From Eubacterium limosum (GTDB lineage Bacteria > Bacillota > Clostridia > Eubacteriales > Eubacteriaceae), in contig NZ_CP019962.1 of the NCBI RefSeq assembly GCF_000807675.2, positions 2,852,001 through 2,916,000 of the forward strand: a stretch of 64,000 nucleotides of DNA. Direction: 5' to 3'. Below are positions 48,201 through 57,739 of this stretch, piece after piece. Position 1 is the stretch's first letter; the number at the start of each line of letters is the position of its first letter. The notes under the pieces were generated by a model. It saw only the letters and a program-made list of their open reading frames with translations, was not told where the DNA came from and searched no databases. Both the position numbers and the translations under genes were made by a program.

Positions 48201-49002
48201 CGCGGCGCCCCAGGTCTTTATCCCGGTATTCCCAGGGACGAACTGTGAGTACGACACCGCTAAAGCCTTTGAGAATGCCGGTGCCAAGCCGGAGATCGTA
48301 GTGTTCAGAAACCGGACAGCAGACGACATCGCGGCATCCGTCAAGGAAATGGCAGACGCCATCAGACAGTCCCAGATGATCATGATTCCCGGCGGCTTCA
48401 GCGCTGGTGACCAGCCAGACGGTTCGGGTAAATTCATCGCGGCTGTTTTCAGAAACCCTGAAATCCGGGACGCAGTCATGGAGCTCATTAAAAACCGCGA
48501 TGGCTTAATGCTTGGAATCTGTAACGGCTTCCAGGCCCTGATCAAGCTTGGGCTGGTACCCTACGGCGAAATCGTGGATATTGAGCCTGAAATGCCGACC
48601 CTTACCTACAATACCATTGGCCGCCATGTGTCCACCATTCCAATGACAAAGGTGGTCTCAAACCTGTCGCCGTGGCTGGCGGGCGCCAAGGTGGGCGAGA
48701 CCTACCGGATTCCAATGTCACACGGAGAAGGCCGTTTTATCGCAAGTGACGCGGTGATGGAAGAACTCATCGCCAAGGGACAGGTTGCGACCCAGTATGT
48801 CGATTTTGACGGCAACGCCACCATGGACGGCGCTTTTAACCCCAATGGTTCTACCTGTGCGGTCGAAGGGATTACCAGCGCAGACGGGCGTATTTTGGGT
48901 AAAATGGGTCATTCCGAACGTATCGGAAAGGGATTATATAAAAACATTCCGGGTGAGAAGGATCAGCTGATCTTTAAATCCGGTGTTGAATATTTCAAGT
49001 AA
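45289..49002 (+). CDS. purL: Phosphoribosylformylglycinamidine synthase, single-chain type
   Basis: It starts at the GTG at 45289, behind AAAGGTGGAAG. An upstream in-frame TTG at 45229 is part of the -35 element and cannot be the start. The 1237 residues comprise a PurS-like N terminus, two AIR-synthase-like ATP-binding halves (FKNETHNHPTEIEPFGGAAT; GGKTGRDGCGGATGSS) and a C-terminal glutamine amidotransferase (PVFPGTNCEYDTAKAFE, LMLGICNGFQAL with the catalytic Cys, SHGEGRF). It converts FGAR, ATP and glutamine to FGAM. Most Firmicutes use separate PurS, PurL and PurQ; the fused large form occurs in some clostridia. Confidence 0.95.
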   Translation: MIKRIFVEKKAGFNTEAQELAQTFQRILGIKGLSSIRIIYRYDVEGLEGELLENVKRTIFSEPNVDNIYEDTMAFGPEEQVFATSYLPGQYDQHADSAAQCIQILAGEKPLIKVAKVVAVKGDVSTEELGKIKQYMINPVDSQETDLGPRDTLTDKIKQPADIERIEGFTDFSAEALEAYRKKMGFAMSGADIAFVQKYYKEDEKRDPSLTELKVIDTYWSDHCRHTTFSTCIEAIDFERGPVTEAVEKAFESYDATRDALYGEDTDRPMTLMDMAVIGTKEIKKRGLIPDLDESEEINACSVNMTVDHDGVDEDWLLMFKNETHNHPTEIEPFGGAATCLGGAIRDPLSGRSYVYQAMRLTGAWDPRTPIEDTLPGKLPQRKISQEAAHGYSSYGNQIGLATGQVVEVYDPGFLAKRMEVGAVIAAAPKENVVRERPQPGDVILLVGGKTGRDGCGGATGSSKAHTEESIHESGAEVQKGNPVEERKIQRLFRNGDLARMIKRCNDFGAGGVSVAIGELADSLDIDLDKVPKKYEGLDGTELAISESQERMAVVVAAEDVDHFIEMGNAENLEVTQVAVVTDTGRLVMKWRGEEILNLSRDFLNTNGAAQYADVLVKEPETLCEEAETIDFTRKTKEVLSSLNAASQKGLAEMFDSTIGAGTVVMPYGGKYQLTPQDGMAAKIPVIHGDTTTCSIMTYGYTPELSKWSPFHGGIYCVLESLSKMVAMGGDFRKARLSFQEYFERLNKDPEKWGKPFAALLGAFEAQKAFGIPAIGGKDSMSGTFEDMTVPPTIISFAVEADKVQNVLSNELKKTGSSLYLFEVEQDDNKLIDYDKVMAMYDRIRGLNLEGKLLSAKAVSANGLVDALAKMAFGNKIGVDIADIDEARLFAPLYGSIIVETTETLDDAELIGKTTDASAITCKGESVDMDELIEVWESAMRSVYPESKTTEGKVQKIEYTGGPVTFAKEKFAAPQVFIPVFPGTNCEYDTAKAFENAGAKPEIVVFRNRTADDIAASVKEMADAIRQSQMIMIPGGFSAGDQPDGSGKFIAAVFRNPEIRDAVMELIKNRDGLMLGICNGFQALIKLGLVPYGEIVDIEPEMPTLTYNTIGRHVSTIPMTKVVSNLSPWLAGAKVGETYRIPMSHGEGRFIASDAVMEELIAKGQVATQYVDFDGNATMDGAFNPNGSTCAVEGITSADGRILGKMGHSERIGKGLYKNIPGEKDQLIFKSGVEYFK

Positions 49003-49020
49003 AAGAAGGAGAATACAATT

Positions 49021-49515
49021 ATGCCAAAAGTTGCAGTTATTATGGGCAGCGACTCGGATTTTGATGTTGTTAAAAAATGCCTGATCGCTTTGGAAAAATT
49101 TGATATTGAATATGACGCTGAGGTAATTTCAGCACACAGAAATCCGGACAAGATTTTTTCATATGTCCGTTCTGCCGAAGAAAACGGCATTGAGCTGATC
49201 ATTGGCGCTGCCGGTAAAGCAGCTCATTTACCGGGTGTTATGGCAGGGCTTACCCCGCTTCCGGTTATTGGTATCCCTATTCAGACCTCTTTCCAGGGCG
49301 GCCTGGATTCCTTACTGTCCATCGTGCAGATGCCATCCGGTGTACCGGTTGCCACTGTTGCGGTAAACGGCGCTGAAAATGCCGGTATCCTGGCAGCCCA
49401 GATGCTTTCCATCAAGTATCCTGAAATCCGTGAAAAGATGAAAGCCTACAAAGAAACACTGGATGAAGAAGTAGCGGCTAAGAATGAAAAGCTTCAGGCT
49501 AAGATTAATGGTTAA
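49021..49515 (+). CDS. purE: N5-carboxyaminoimidazole ribonucleotide mutase (class I PurE)
   Basis: The 164-residue protein has the PurE signature VIMGSDSDFDVV and ISAHRNPDKI, and GAAGKAAHLPGVMAG. No purK lies in this operon, so either PurK is elsewhere or carboxylation uses a different route. It is 18 bases after purL with an AGAAGGAG site. Confidence 0.94.
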   Translation: MPKVAVIMGSDSDFDVVKKCLIALEKFDIEYDAEVISAHRNPDKIFSYVRSAEENGIELIIGAAGKAAHLPGVMAGLTPLPVIGIPIQTSFQGGLDSLLSIVQMPSGVPVATVAVNGAENAGILAAQMLSIKYPEIREKMKAYKETLDEEVAAKNEKLQAKING

Positions 49516-49549
49516 TTCATTATTTCAAATATAGAAAGAGGTATTTAAA

Positions 49550-50257
49550 ATGCAGAAATTAGAACAGTTATACGAAGGCAAGGCAAAAAAAGTTTTTAAA
49601 ACAGAAGATCCGGACCAGTTTATCATCGAATACAAGGATGATGCGACCGCAGGAAATGGCGAAAAAAAAGGCACCATTGTGGGCAAGGGCGTCATCAACA
49701 ATAAAATGACTGCCACCATTTTCAAAATGCTCGAAGAAAAGGGTATCCCGACACATTTCATCGAACTGCTGTCAGACAATGAACAGCTGGTTAAGGCTGT
49801 TACCATCTTCCCACTGGAAGTGATCATCCGCAACACCGCTGCCGGTTCCATCTGCAAGCGCCTTCCATTTGAAGAAGGACAGGCTCTCGAAGCCCCAATC
49901 TTTGAATTCTGCTATAAGAATGACGACTACGGCGATCCAGTCATCAACGACAATCATGCCACTGCCCTGAAGCTGGCAACCCAGGAAGAGCTGGACGCTA
50001 TCCGCGAAATGACCATGAAGATCAATGAGATTTTGAAAGCATACTTCCTGGAAAAGGGCATTAACCTGATCGACTTCAAGATTGAGTTTGGTAAAACCAA
50101 CGACGGACAGATTGTTCTGGCCGACGAAATCTCACCGGATACCTGCCGTTTCTGGGATGTAAACACCGGAGAAAAACTGGATAAGGACCGTTTCAGACGT
50201 GACCTCGGCGGTATTGAAGAAGCTTACGAAGAAATGTTAAAGAGAGTCAACGGCTAA
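49550..50257 (+). CDS. purC: SAICAR synthase
   Basis: The 235-residue enzyme condenses CAIR with aspartate using ATP. Signatures visible are [10 protein letters not shown], the RNTAAGS segment and [11 protein letters not shown]...LADEISPD. It is third in the purine operon. Confidence 0.95.
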   Translation: MQKLEQLYEGKAKKVFKTEDPDQFIIEYKDDATAGNGEKKGTIVGKGVINNKMTATIFKMLEEKGIPTHFIELLSDNEQLVKAVTIFPLEVIIRNTAAGSICKRLPFEEGQALEAPIFEFCYKNDDYGDPVINDNHATALKLATQEELDAIREMTMKINEILKAYFLEKGINLIDFKIEFGKTNDGQIVLADEISPDTCRFWDVNTGEKLDKDRFRRDLGGIEEAYEEMLKRVNG

Positions 50258-50294
50258 TCGCCCGTACTCATTACGATTTGTCAACAGACTGTAC

Positions 50295-50322
50295 GGAGCT
50301 GGCGCAAAACAGCGCCTGCTCC
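50295..50322 (+). other. Intercistronic RNA hairpin between purC and purF
   Basis: GGAGC-T-GGCGC pairs with GCGCC-T-GCTCC around the loop AAAACA, with one symmetric mismatch. No T run follows, so it is not a terminator. It may mark mRNA processing or stability within the 147-bp gap, the largest gap in the operon. Confidence 0.5.
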
Positions 50323-50404
50323 AAAGAAATATTTACGGAATACGGTATAGAGTGTGTTTCAATGGATGACAGCATGATTCCATTTTTGGAGGAAGAACGA
50401 ATCA

Positions 50405-51793
50405 ATGAGAGAAGACAAATTTCATGACGAATGTGGCGTCGTAGGTGTGTATTGTAAGAGTCGTGAGACAAACTGCGCTTCTTATATCTATTATGGCTTG
50501 TATGCGCTTCAGCACAGGGGGCAGGAGAGTGCGGGCATCTCGGTTAACCGTGATGGCAGGATCACAACCCATAAGGATCTCGGCCTTGTGGCAGATGTCT
50601 TTAAGGGGAATGTCCTGAAATCCATGAAGGGGAACCTGGGAATCGGCCATGTGCGCTATTCGACCTCAGGCGAGGGCGGCGTGACCAACGCCCAGCCGTT
50701 AACGGTCAGCCTGAAATCGACCCAGATTGCTCTGGCTCACAATGGCAACCTGGTAAACGATAAGGCCCTGAGGGATATGCTGGAGGATTCCGGCGTTGTT
50801 TTCCAGACCACCATCGACACAGAGGTCATGGTTGATATTCTGGCAAGGGGCCTGCGCCACGGCGTGATTGAGGCCATCCAGCGTATGGTCGAGATCATCA
50901 AGGGTGGTTTTGCGCTGGTGATCACACTGGAGGATAAGCTCATCGGTGTCCGCGACCCATACGGCCTGCGTCCGATCTGCCTTGGCAAAAAAGATGACAT
51001 GTACATGCTCGCTTCTGAGAGCTGTGCCATCGACGCCATTGGCGGCGAGCTGATTCGCGACCTGAACCCGGGTGAAATTGTCGTCATTGATGAAAATGGT
51101 ATTCAGAGCTATGGGCAGAATAACTGGGCCAGCAAGAGAGCCTGTATTTTTGAGCAGATTTACTTTGCGCGTCCCGACTCTGTCATGGAAGGGCGCAGTG
51201 TTTACCAGGCCCGCCATACCGCTGGGCGTATCCTGGCCAGGGAAAGCCCTGTGGAGGCAGATGTGGTGATCGGTGTACCGGATTCCGGTATTCCGGCAGC
51301 CATCGGATACGCGGAGGAATCAGGCATTCCCTATGGCATGGGCCTGATTAAAAATAAATACAGCGGGCGGACCTTTATCCAGCCCAACCAGAAGCTGCGT
51401 GAAGAAGGCGTGCGTCTGAAGCTGAATCCGCTGAGAGATACCATTGAGGGTAAGCGGGTAGTCATTATTGACGACTCCATCGTAAGGGGGACAACCTCCA
51501 AACGGCTTGTTGAAATATTGAGAAGCGGCGGCGCAAAGGAAGTGCATTTCCGCGTGACCAGTCCGCCGGTATCCCATACCTGTCATTTTGGCATTGATAC
51601 CCCAAAACGTAAATATTTGATCGGCGCCAAGAAATCGGTGGAAGAAATCCGCGGGATTCTGGGTGCGGACTCACTGGCCTATATCAGCCTCGACGGCTTA
51701 AACGAATCCGTCGGAGGCGGCACAGAGTACTGCCGGGCCTGTTTTGACGGCGACTACCCCATGGAAGTCCCTGTCTTAAAAAAAGATGATTAA
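50405..51793 (+). CDS. purF: Amidophosphoribosyltransferase
   Basis: The 462-residue enzyme carries out the first committed step of purine synthesis. A short propeptide precedes the N-terminal nucleophile Cys10 (DECGVVGVY). The PRPP-binding loop is [13 protein letters not shown]. Cysteines in HTCHFGID and EYCRACFDG fit the [4Fe-4S] ligands of the Bacillus-type enzyme. The start is behind TTGGAGGAAG. Confidence 0.95.
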   Translation: MREDKFHDECGVVGVYCKSRETNCASYIYYGLYALQHRGQESAGISVNRDGRITTHKDLGLVADVFKGNVLKSMKGNLGIGHVRYSTSGEGGVTNAQPLTVSLKSTQIALAHNGNLVNDKALRDMLEDSGVVFQTTIDTEVMVDILARGLRHGVIEAIQRMVEIIKGGFALVITLEDKLIGVRDPYGLRPICLGKKDDMYMLASESCAIDAIGGELIRDLNPGEIVVIDENGIQSYGQNNWASKRACIFEQIYFARPDSVMEGRSVYQARHTAGRILARESPVEADVVIGVPDSGIPAAIGYAEESGIPYGMGLIKNKYSGRTFIQPNQKLREEGVRLKLNPLRDTIEGKRVVIIDDSIVRGTTSKRLVEILRSGGAKEVHFRVTSPPVSHTCHFGIDTPKRKYLIGAKKSVEEIRGILGADSLAYISLDGLNESVGGGTEYCRACFDGDYPMEVPVLKKDD

Positions 51794-51806
51794 AAGGAGA
51801 GAAAAG

Positions 51807-52835
51807 ATGGCACAAACAGATGCTTACAAGGCAGCAGGCGTAGATGTCGAGGCTGGTTATGAATCTGTCAAGTTAATGAAAGCAGACGTTCAAAGAACGT
51901 TTAACCAATATGTTTTATCTCATTTAGGAGGCTTCGGCGGTTTGATCGAGCTGCCCGAGGGCTACAAGAAGCCCGTCCTGGTTTCCGGTACCGACGGCGT
52001 CGGCACCAAGCTGATGATTGCCTTCATGATGGATAAGCATGATACCATCGGTATTGACGCGGTGGCTATGTGTGTGAATGATATTTTATGCCAGGGGGCA
52101 AAACCTTTGTTTTTCCTGGATTACATTGCCTGCGGCAAAAATTATCCGGAAAAAATCGCGCAGATTGTAAGCGGTGTGGCTGAGGGCTGTGTCCAGGGCG
52201 GCATGGCGCTGATCGGCGGCGAGACCGCTGAAATGCCGGATATGTACAGTCTGGATGACTATGACCTGGCCGGCTTTGCCGTTGGCGTTGTCGAAAAGGA
52301 TGAAATCATCACAGGTCAGAGCATCGCGGAAGGGGACGTTCTGGTCGGCCTGCCGTCCTCCGGCGTTCACAGCAATGGCTTTTCACTGGTGCGCAAGCTG
52401 CTTTTTAAGGACCTGAAGATGGATGTCCATACGAAGGTTGACGAGCTGGGCGGCACCCTGGGTGAAGCGCTGCTCACCCCGACCCGTATCTATGTCAAGG
52501 CCGTTGAGGATCTGCTTGCACCTTACGGCGTTAAAGGCATGAGCCACGTTACCGGCGGCGGCTTCTACGAAAACATTCCGAGAATGATTCCGGAGGGCCT
52601 GTGTGCCAAGGTGGACACCGCTGCCATCGATACCCTGCCAATCTTCAAGTTTATTCAGGAAGCGGGCAATATCACAGATGAAGCCATGTACTCTACCTTT
52701 AACATGGGAATCGGACTGGTTTCCGCATTGCCGGCGGATCAGGCGGACGGCTTTGTGCAGGCCTTAAAGGACAAGGGTGAAAAGCCTGTGGTTCTTGGCG
52801 AAGTGGTCAGGGGCGACGAAAAGATTATATTATGA
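51807..52835 (+). CDS. purM: Phosphoribosylformylglycinamidine cyclo-ligase (AIR synthase)
   Basis: 342 residues from the ATG at 51807 behind AAAAGGAGAG; the ATG at 51786 overlaps purF and lacks a site. Signatures are [34 protein letters not shown] and [15 protein letters not shown]. It overlaps purN by 4 bp. Confidence 0.95.
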   Translation: MAQTDAYKAAGVDVEAGYESVKLMKADVQRTFNQYVLSHLGGFGGLIELPEGYKKPVLVSGTDGVGTKLMIAFMMDKHDTIGIDAVAMCVNDILCQGAKPLFFLDYIACGKNYPEKIAQIVSGVAEGCVQGGMALIGGETAEMPDMYSLDDYDLAGFAVGVVEKDEIITGQSIAEGDVLVGLPSSGVHSNGFSLVRKLLFKDLKMDVHTKVDELGGTLGEALLTPTRIYVKAVEDLLAPYGVKGMSHVTGGGFYENIPRMIPEGLCAKVDTAAIDTLPIFKFIQEAGNITDEAMYSTFNMGIGLVSALPADQADGFVQALKDKGEKPVVLGEVVRGDEKIIL

Positions 52836-53518
52836 CAAAAATAGGCGTACTGGTGAGCGGCGGAGGGACAAACCTCCAGGCCGTCATCGACAGGGTTCAT
52901 CATAAATCGGGCGAAATCGCCGTTGTCATTGCCAACAACGCGGAAGCCTATGGTCTGACAAGAGCGCAGAACAGCGGGATACCAACCGCTGTGGTGCTGG
53001 AAAAGGATTTTGAGGATTACGACGCCTTCAATGCCGAGATTATCCGAACCTTAAAGGATAAAGGCGTTGAGCTGGTCGTGCTGGCAGGCTACATGAAGAT
53101 CATTACCCCGGCCTTTGTAAAAGCCTACCCCAATAAGATTGTCAATATCCACCCAGCCCTGATCCCATCCTTCTGCGGTGAGGGATATTATGGGCTGCAT
53201 GTGCACGAGGCAGTCATTGACTACGGCGTTAAGGTCACGGGCGCAACGGTTCATTTTGTCAATGAGGAGGCGGACGCAGGCCCGATCATCGCTCAGAAAA
53301 CCGTTGAGGTTGCGGACGATGACACACCGGAATCCATTCAGAAAAAGGTGCTTGAAATTGAGCACACACTGCTGCCCTGGGTGGTGGAGCAGTACTGTCT
53401 GGGCCACATAACCGTGGAGGGCAGAAAAACAAAGATAACCAGCGAACCATTATGGCCAACTGGAATGCGGATTTTAACGGAAGAGGGCAGAAAAACAAAG
53501 ATAACCAGCGAACAATAG
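52832..53518 (+). CDS. purN: Phosphoribosylglycinamide formyltransferase with duplicated C-terminal tail
   Basis: The 228-residue enzyme transfers a formyl group from 10-formyl-THF to GAR. Visible features are [22 protein letters not shown] with the catalytic His, and [19 protein letters not shown] with the catalytic Asp. The normal end, [10 protein letters not shown], is followed by an extra segment that ends in a repeat of [11 protein letters not shown]. The extension therefore stems from a local DNA duplication (53417-53513). The start overlaps purM. Confidence 0.95.
   Translation: MTKIGVLVSGGGTNLQAVIDRVHHKSGEIAVVIANNAEAYGLTRAQNSGIPTAVVLEKDFEDYDAFNAEIIRTLKDKGVELVVLAGYMKIITPAFVKAYPNKIVNIHPALIPSFCGEGYYGLHVHEAVIDYGVKVTGATVHFVNEEADAGPIIAQKTVEVADDDTPESIQKKVLEIEHTLLPWVVEQYCLGHITVEGRKTKITSEPLWPTGMRILTEEGRKTKITSEQ
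53417..53513 (+). repeat. 31-bp direct repeat at the 3' end of purN
   Basis: 53417-53447 and 53483-53513 are identical over 31 bp (beginning GAGGGCAGAAAAAC), offset by 66 bp and hence in frame. Each copy encodes [10 protein letters not shown]. Confidence 0.9.
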
Positions 53519-53564
53519 GGTTTGCTGCGGTTTAAATAAATGATTAAAATTTGGAGGAGAAACT

Positions 53565-55097
53565 ATGAGAGCTTTAATCAGTGTATCAGACAAAACGGGT
53601 ATTGTTGAATTCGCACAGAAGCTGGCCGGTATGGGCTGGGAAATTTTGTCCACCGGCGGTACCGCAAAAGCCCTGCGTGAAGCGGGTGTGGATGTTATCG
53701 GCGTTTCCGACGTAACAGGCTTTCCGGAATGCCTGGATGGCCGCGTCAAGACCCTGCATCCCAAGATTCACGGCGGTATCTTAAATATCCGTGATAATGA
53801 AGACCATCAGAGACAGATCAAGGAACTGGGCATCACACCCATCGACCTGCTGGTCATCAACCTGTATCCTTTCAAAAACACCATTTTGAAGGAAGGGGTT
53901 GCCTTTGAGGACTGCATTGAAAATATTGATATCGGCGGACCGACCATGCTGCGTTCAGCTGCCAAAAACTTTAACGACGTTACGGTTGTCGTAGACCCGG
54001 AAGATTACGACGTTGTATTAAACGAACTGGAAAAGGACGGCGCTACCAGCTATGACACCCGTTACCGTCTGGCGTTAAAGGTTTTTGAAACCACTGCGGC
54101 CTATGATACCATGATCTCAGATTTCCTCAGAAAGCGTGTCGGCGGTGATGTTTTAAAAGATACCGTCACCATGACCTACGAAAAAGTGCAGGATCTCCGC
54201 TACGGCGAAAATCCGCACCAGAAGGCGGCATTCTACAAGGAAATCGGCGTGACCAGGGGTGCTCTGACAGCTGCTGAACAGCTTCAGGGCAAGGAATTAT
54301 CCTACAATAATATCAACGACACCAACGGTGCCCTCGAAATCCTGAAGGAATACACTGACGAACCGACCATCGTTGCGGTTAAGCATGCAAATCCCTGTGG
54401 TGTGGCCAGTGCCGAAACCATTTCAGAAGCCTACAGAAAGGCCTATGAAGCGGACCCAACCTCCATTTTCGGCGGAATCATCGCATCAAACCGTGAGATT
54501 GACGCGGATACGGCAAAACAGATGGTTGAAATCTTCCTGGAAGTCATTGTAGCTCCAGCTTATACCGACGAAGCTCTGGAAGTGTTGGGCACCAAGGAAA
54601 ATCTCCGTGTGCTCAAGCTGGACGATATTCTGTACAGCGAACCAGGCTATGAAACCAAAAAAGTACTCGGCGGCCTGTTAATCCAGGAACGTGATACCAA
54701 AGATTATGAAAAGCTGGAGGTAGTCACAGACCGCAAGCCTACCGACAAGGAAATGGAAGACCTGCTCTTTGCCTGGAAGGCTGTTAAGAATACCAAATCC
54801 AACGCCATCACCCTGGCCAAGGATAAATGTATGGTCGCCAACGGACCAGGACAGGTTAACCGGATCTGGCCGCTGGAAAACTGCATTGAACACGGCGGGG
54901 AAAAGGTAAAGGGTGCTGTGCTGGCATCGGACGCTTTCTTCCCGTTTGACGACTGCGCTACCGCAGCGGCCAAGGCAGGCATTACAGCCATTATCCAGCC
55001 GGGCGGCGCAGGACGCGACGCAGACTCCATTAAAGTCTGTAATGAAAACGGCATTGCCATGGTATTTACAGGCATGCGCCACTTTAAACACAGCTAA
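53565..55097 (+). CDS. purH: Bifunctional AICAR formyltransferase / IMP cyclohydrolase
   Basis: 510 residues: N-terminal MGS-like cyclohydrolase domain ([41 protein letters not shown]) and C-terminal formyltransferase domain ([30 protein letters not shown]). It performs the last two steps to IMP. Confidence 0.96.
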   Translation: MRALISVSDKTGIVEFAQKLAGMGWEILSTGGTAKALREAGVDVIGVSDVTGFPECLDGRVKTLHPKIHGGILNIRDNEDHQRQIKELGITPIDLLVINLYPFKNTILKEGVAFEDCIENIDIGGPTMLRSAAKNFNDVTVVVDPEDYDVVLNELEKDGATSYDTRYRLALKVFETTAAYDTMISDFLRKRVGGDVLKDTVTMTYEKVQDLRYGENPHQKAAFYKEIGVTRGALTAAEQLQGKELSYNNINDTNGALEILKEYTDEPTIVAVKHANPCGVASAETISEAYRKAYEADPTSIFGGIIASNREIDADTAKQMVEIFLEVIVAPAYTDEALEVLGTKENLRVLKLDDILYSEPGYETKKVLGGLLIQERDTKDYEKLEVVTDRKPTDKEMEDLLFAWKAVKNTKSNAITLAKDKCMVANGPGQVNRIWPLENCIEHGGEKVKGAVLASDAFFPFDDCATAAAKAGITAIIQPGGAGRDADSIKVCNENGIAMVFTGMRHFKHS

Positions 55098-55115
55098 GCT
55101 CAGAGGAGAAACGAC

Positions 55116-56372
55116 ATGAAAGTATTAGTAATCGGCTCGGGTGGACGTGAGCATGTGCTCACCTGGAAAATTGCCCAGAGCCCAAAGGTAGATAAAATTT
55201 ACTGTGCCCCCGGAAACGGAGGCATGGCCAAAATTGCCGAGTGTGTTGACCTTTCGGTGGAAGATATTGACGGCTGCGTAAAATTTGCCAGAGAAAAAGG
55301 CATTGACCTGACCGTTGTGGGCCCTGAAGTGCCGCTGGTAATGGGGATGACCGACGCCTTTGAGAAAGAGGGCATGCGGGTGTTTGGCCCCAACGCAAAA
55401 TGTGCGGAGTTTGAAGGGAGCAAGGCCTTCACCAAGGATTTTCTCCTGCGCCACAACATTCCGACAGCCGCCTACAAGGAGTATACCGATCTCAATGAGA
55501 TCATGAAAGATATCGGCGTTTACGGATTTCCGATGGTTATCAAGGCCGATGGACTGGCAGCCGGCAAGGGTGTGCTGATCGTAGAAAACGAGCAGGAAGC
55601 CAAAGACGGCATTAACATGATCATGGCTGACCATGAATTTGGCGCTGCTGGTGACAAGGTTGTCGTTGAAGAATTTCTGACTGGCCGCGAAGCCTCCATG
55701 CTGTGCTTTGTCGATGGCAATGTCATTGTGCCTATGGAAAGCGCCCAGGATTATAAGCGCGCCTACGATAACGATGAAGGCCTGAACACAGGCGGTATGG
55801 GTACCTATTCTCCTAACGTTTTGTTTGATAACGCGGTGCTGAACAAGCGCATTGAAGAAACCATTCTGACACCGATTATTGAGGGCTTCAAAGCAGATGG
55901 TATGGACTTTAAAGGGATTCTTTTCATTGGTCTGATGATCGAAAATGATATGCCCAAGGTTCTGGAATTTAATGTCCGCTTTGGCGACCCGGAAGCCCAG
56001 AGTGTGCTCATGCGCATGGACAGCGATCTGGTGGACATCATGGAAGCCTGTATTGACGGAAAGCTTGCAGACTGTGATATCAAGTGGAAGGATGAAGCCG
56101 CAGTGACGGTAGTTCTTGCCTCTGGCGGATACCCGGGACCTTATGAAAAAGGTCTTGAAATCACTGGAATTGAGGATGTGGAAGGCTGCGAAGTATTCCA
56201 CGCCGGAACAGCTCTCAGGGATGGCAAGCTGGTAACCGCCGGCGGGCGTGTCCTCTGTGTTTCCGCCCTGGGTGACGACCGTGAGGCAGCGAGAGCCAAG
56301 GTCTACAGCCAGATAGATAAAATTAAGTTTGACGGTGCACGCTACCGGACAGATATTGCAAAAATGGACTGA
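55116..56372 (+). CDS. purD: Phosphoribosylamine-glycine ligase (GAR synthetase)
   Basis: The 418-residue ATP-grasp enzyme has VIGSGGREHVLTWK at the start, IKADGLAAGKGV for ATP binding, NTGGMGTYSP, and EFNVRFGDPEAQ. It is the last gene of the operon, followed immediately by a terminator. Confidence 0.96.
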   Translation: MKVLVIGSGGREHVLTWKIAQSPKVDKIYCAPGNGGMAKIAECVDLSVEDIDGCVKFAREKGIDLTVVGPEVPLVMGMTDAFEKEGMRVFGPNAKCAEFEGSKAFTKDFLLRHNIPTAAYKEYTDLNEIMKDIGVYGFPMVIKADGLAAGKGVLIVENEQEAKDGINMIMADHEFGAAGDKVVVEEFLTGREASMLCFVDGNVIVPMESAQDYKRAYDNDEGLNTGGMGTYSPNVLFDNAVLNKRIEETILTPIIEGFKADGMDFKGILFIGLMIENDMPKVLEFNVRFGDPEAQSVLMRMDSDLVDIMEACIDGKLADCDIKWKDEAAVTVVLASGGYPGPYEKGLEITGIEDVEGCEVFHAGTALRDGKLVTAGGRVLCVSALGDDREAARAKVYSQIDKIKFDGARYRTDIAKMD

Positions 56373-56384
56373 TGACAGTATAAT

Positions 56385-56416
56385 AAAGGCACGCAATGGG
56401 ATTTGCGTGCCTTTTT
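56385..56416 (+). terminator. Terminator of the purine operon
   Basis: AAGGCACGCAA (56386-56396) pairs with TTGCGTGCCTT (56403-56413), and a T run follows. Confidence 0.88.
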
Positions 56417-56440
56417 CTGAATAATCTGGAGGAGAGTACC

Positions 56441-57682
56441 GTGTGGAATAAAATAAAAAAGAATATCGCACTTGGGATATTTATCGCTGTTTTAGGCGCA
56501 GTGGTCGGAGCTGTTGTATGGTTTCTGCTGTGGCTGATGAATCTGGGCATTGACTTTTTATGGATCGGACTGCCCGGAAAATTTAATATTCCAGTCTATA
56601 ACCTGATAATCTGTGGCGTCGGCGGGCTGCTTGTGGGGCTTTTGCAGACAAAGTTCGGTCCCTGTCCCAGCGAGCTCAGTGAAGACATGGCGGCCATCAA
56701 ACAGGGCAAACGCCTGCCCTACAATAATCTGCCGGTCATCGCGGTCTGCGCGCTGGTACCCCTCATTTTCGGCGGCAGCCTCGGGCCCGAAGCCGGGCTG
56801 ACCGGTGTGATCGCCGGCCTGTGCTTTTGGCTGGCTGACCGGTTTAAGTATGCCTATGAGGAAGTGGAGGACCTGGCGCAGGTCGGGATCGCTGCCACAC
56901 TGGGTGTTATCTTTCATGCCCCTCTCTTTGGTTTCGTGAATCAGGTTGAGGACGAAAAGGGCGGGCAGGCTATCCCCAAAAATTCAAAGATCCTATTGTA
57001 TTTTATCGCCATCTTTGCCGGCTTTGGCATTTACATTCTGCTGTCTGGATTGTTTGGCGGCGGTATGGGGCTTGGCCGTTTTGGGCACATCACTGTCGGG
57101 CGCAATGAGCTTCTGGCAATGCTGCCTCTTGCCCTTGTGGGCGCGCTCTGCGGCATTCTGTATTTTTATTTTGCCAAGGGTGTCAAGGTGATAACCGCTC
57201 CTCTTGAAAAACATAAGGTGCTCCTGGGAATTATCGGCGGTTTGGTTTTAGGCGGTGTTGGAATGCTGTTGCCCTTTACCATGTTTGCGGGCGAACATCA
57301 GATGGGTGAAATGATGGAAATCTGGCAGACCCTGCCCATATGGCTGCTGTTTTTAACAGGGATTGTCAAGCTTTTGATGATCAATATCTGTATCGGTACC
57401 GGCTGGCGTGGTGGGAATATTTTCCCCATTATCTTTTCAGCGGTCTGTATAGGCTATGGCTTTGCCGCTCTTTTTCCAATGGTCGACGCGACCTTCTGCG
57501 TGGCTGTGGTAACCGCAGCAGTGGCTGGCGCCATTATGCGCAAGCCCATTGCAGTGGTCATGCTCCTGATCATCTGCTTTCCGGTGGATGCCATTATTCC
57601 CATGTGCGTGGGCGCCATCATTGCGGCGTCTATTCCTCTGCCTAAGCGATTCCGGCAGATGGCTGACGCTCAGGGAGAATAA
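56441..57682 (+). CDS. ClC-family chloride channel/antiporter-like protein
   Basis: 413 residues from a GTG behind GGAGGAG; an in-frame ATG at 56396 lies inside the purine terminator. There are about ten hydrophobic spans. The selectivity/gating segment FGGSLGPEAGLTG matches the ClC pattern with its gating Glu, and a later GTGWRGGNIFPII fits the second pore motif. It may be an anion channel, a proton-coupled antiporter or a fluoride exporter; this is not decided by sequence alone. Confidence 0.82.
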   Translation: MWNKIKKNIALGIFIAVLGAVVGAVVWFLLWLMNLGIDFLWIGLPGKFNIPVYNLIICGVGGLLVGLLQTKFGPCPSELSEDMAAIKQGKRLPYNNLPVIAVCALVPLIFGGSLGPEAGLTGVIAGLCFWLADRFKYAYEEVEDLAQVGIAATLGVIFHAPLFGFVNQVEDEKGGQAIPKNSKILLYFIAIFAGFGIYILLSGLFGGGMGLGRFGHITVGRNELLAMLPLALVGALCGILYFYFAKGVKVITAPLEKHKVLLGIIGGLVLGGVGMLLPFTMFAGEHQMGEMMEIWQTLPIWLLFLTGIVKLLMINICIGTGWRGGNIFPIIFSAVCIGYGFAALFPMVDATFCVAVVTAAVAGAIMRKPIAVVMLLIICFPVDAIIPMCVGAIIAASIPLPKRFRQMADAQGE

Positions 57683-57694
57683 AAGAACACATAA

Positions 57695-57731
57695 AAAACA
57701 CTCCGCTTTTACAGTAAAGGGAGTGTTTTTT
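57695..57731. terminator. Bidirectional terminator between convergent genes
   Basis: AAAACACTCC (57695-57704) pairs with GGAGTGTTTT (57720-57729), with A and T runs on either side. Confidence 0.85.
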
Positions 57732-57739
57732 GTTTGTAT

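Noticed and set aside
50266-50412. Short open stretch before purF ending in [12 protein letters not shown]
   Set aside because: No suitable start with a ribosome-binding site except an ATG at 50362 that gives 19 residues; the hairpin at 50295-50322 explains the conserved-looking part.
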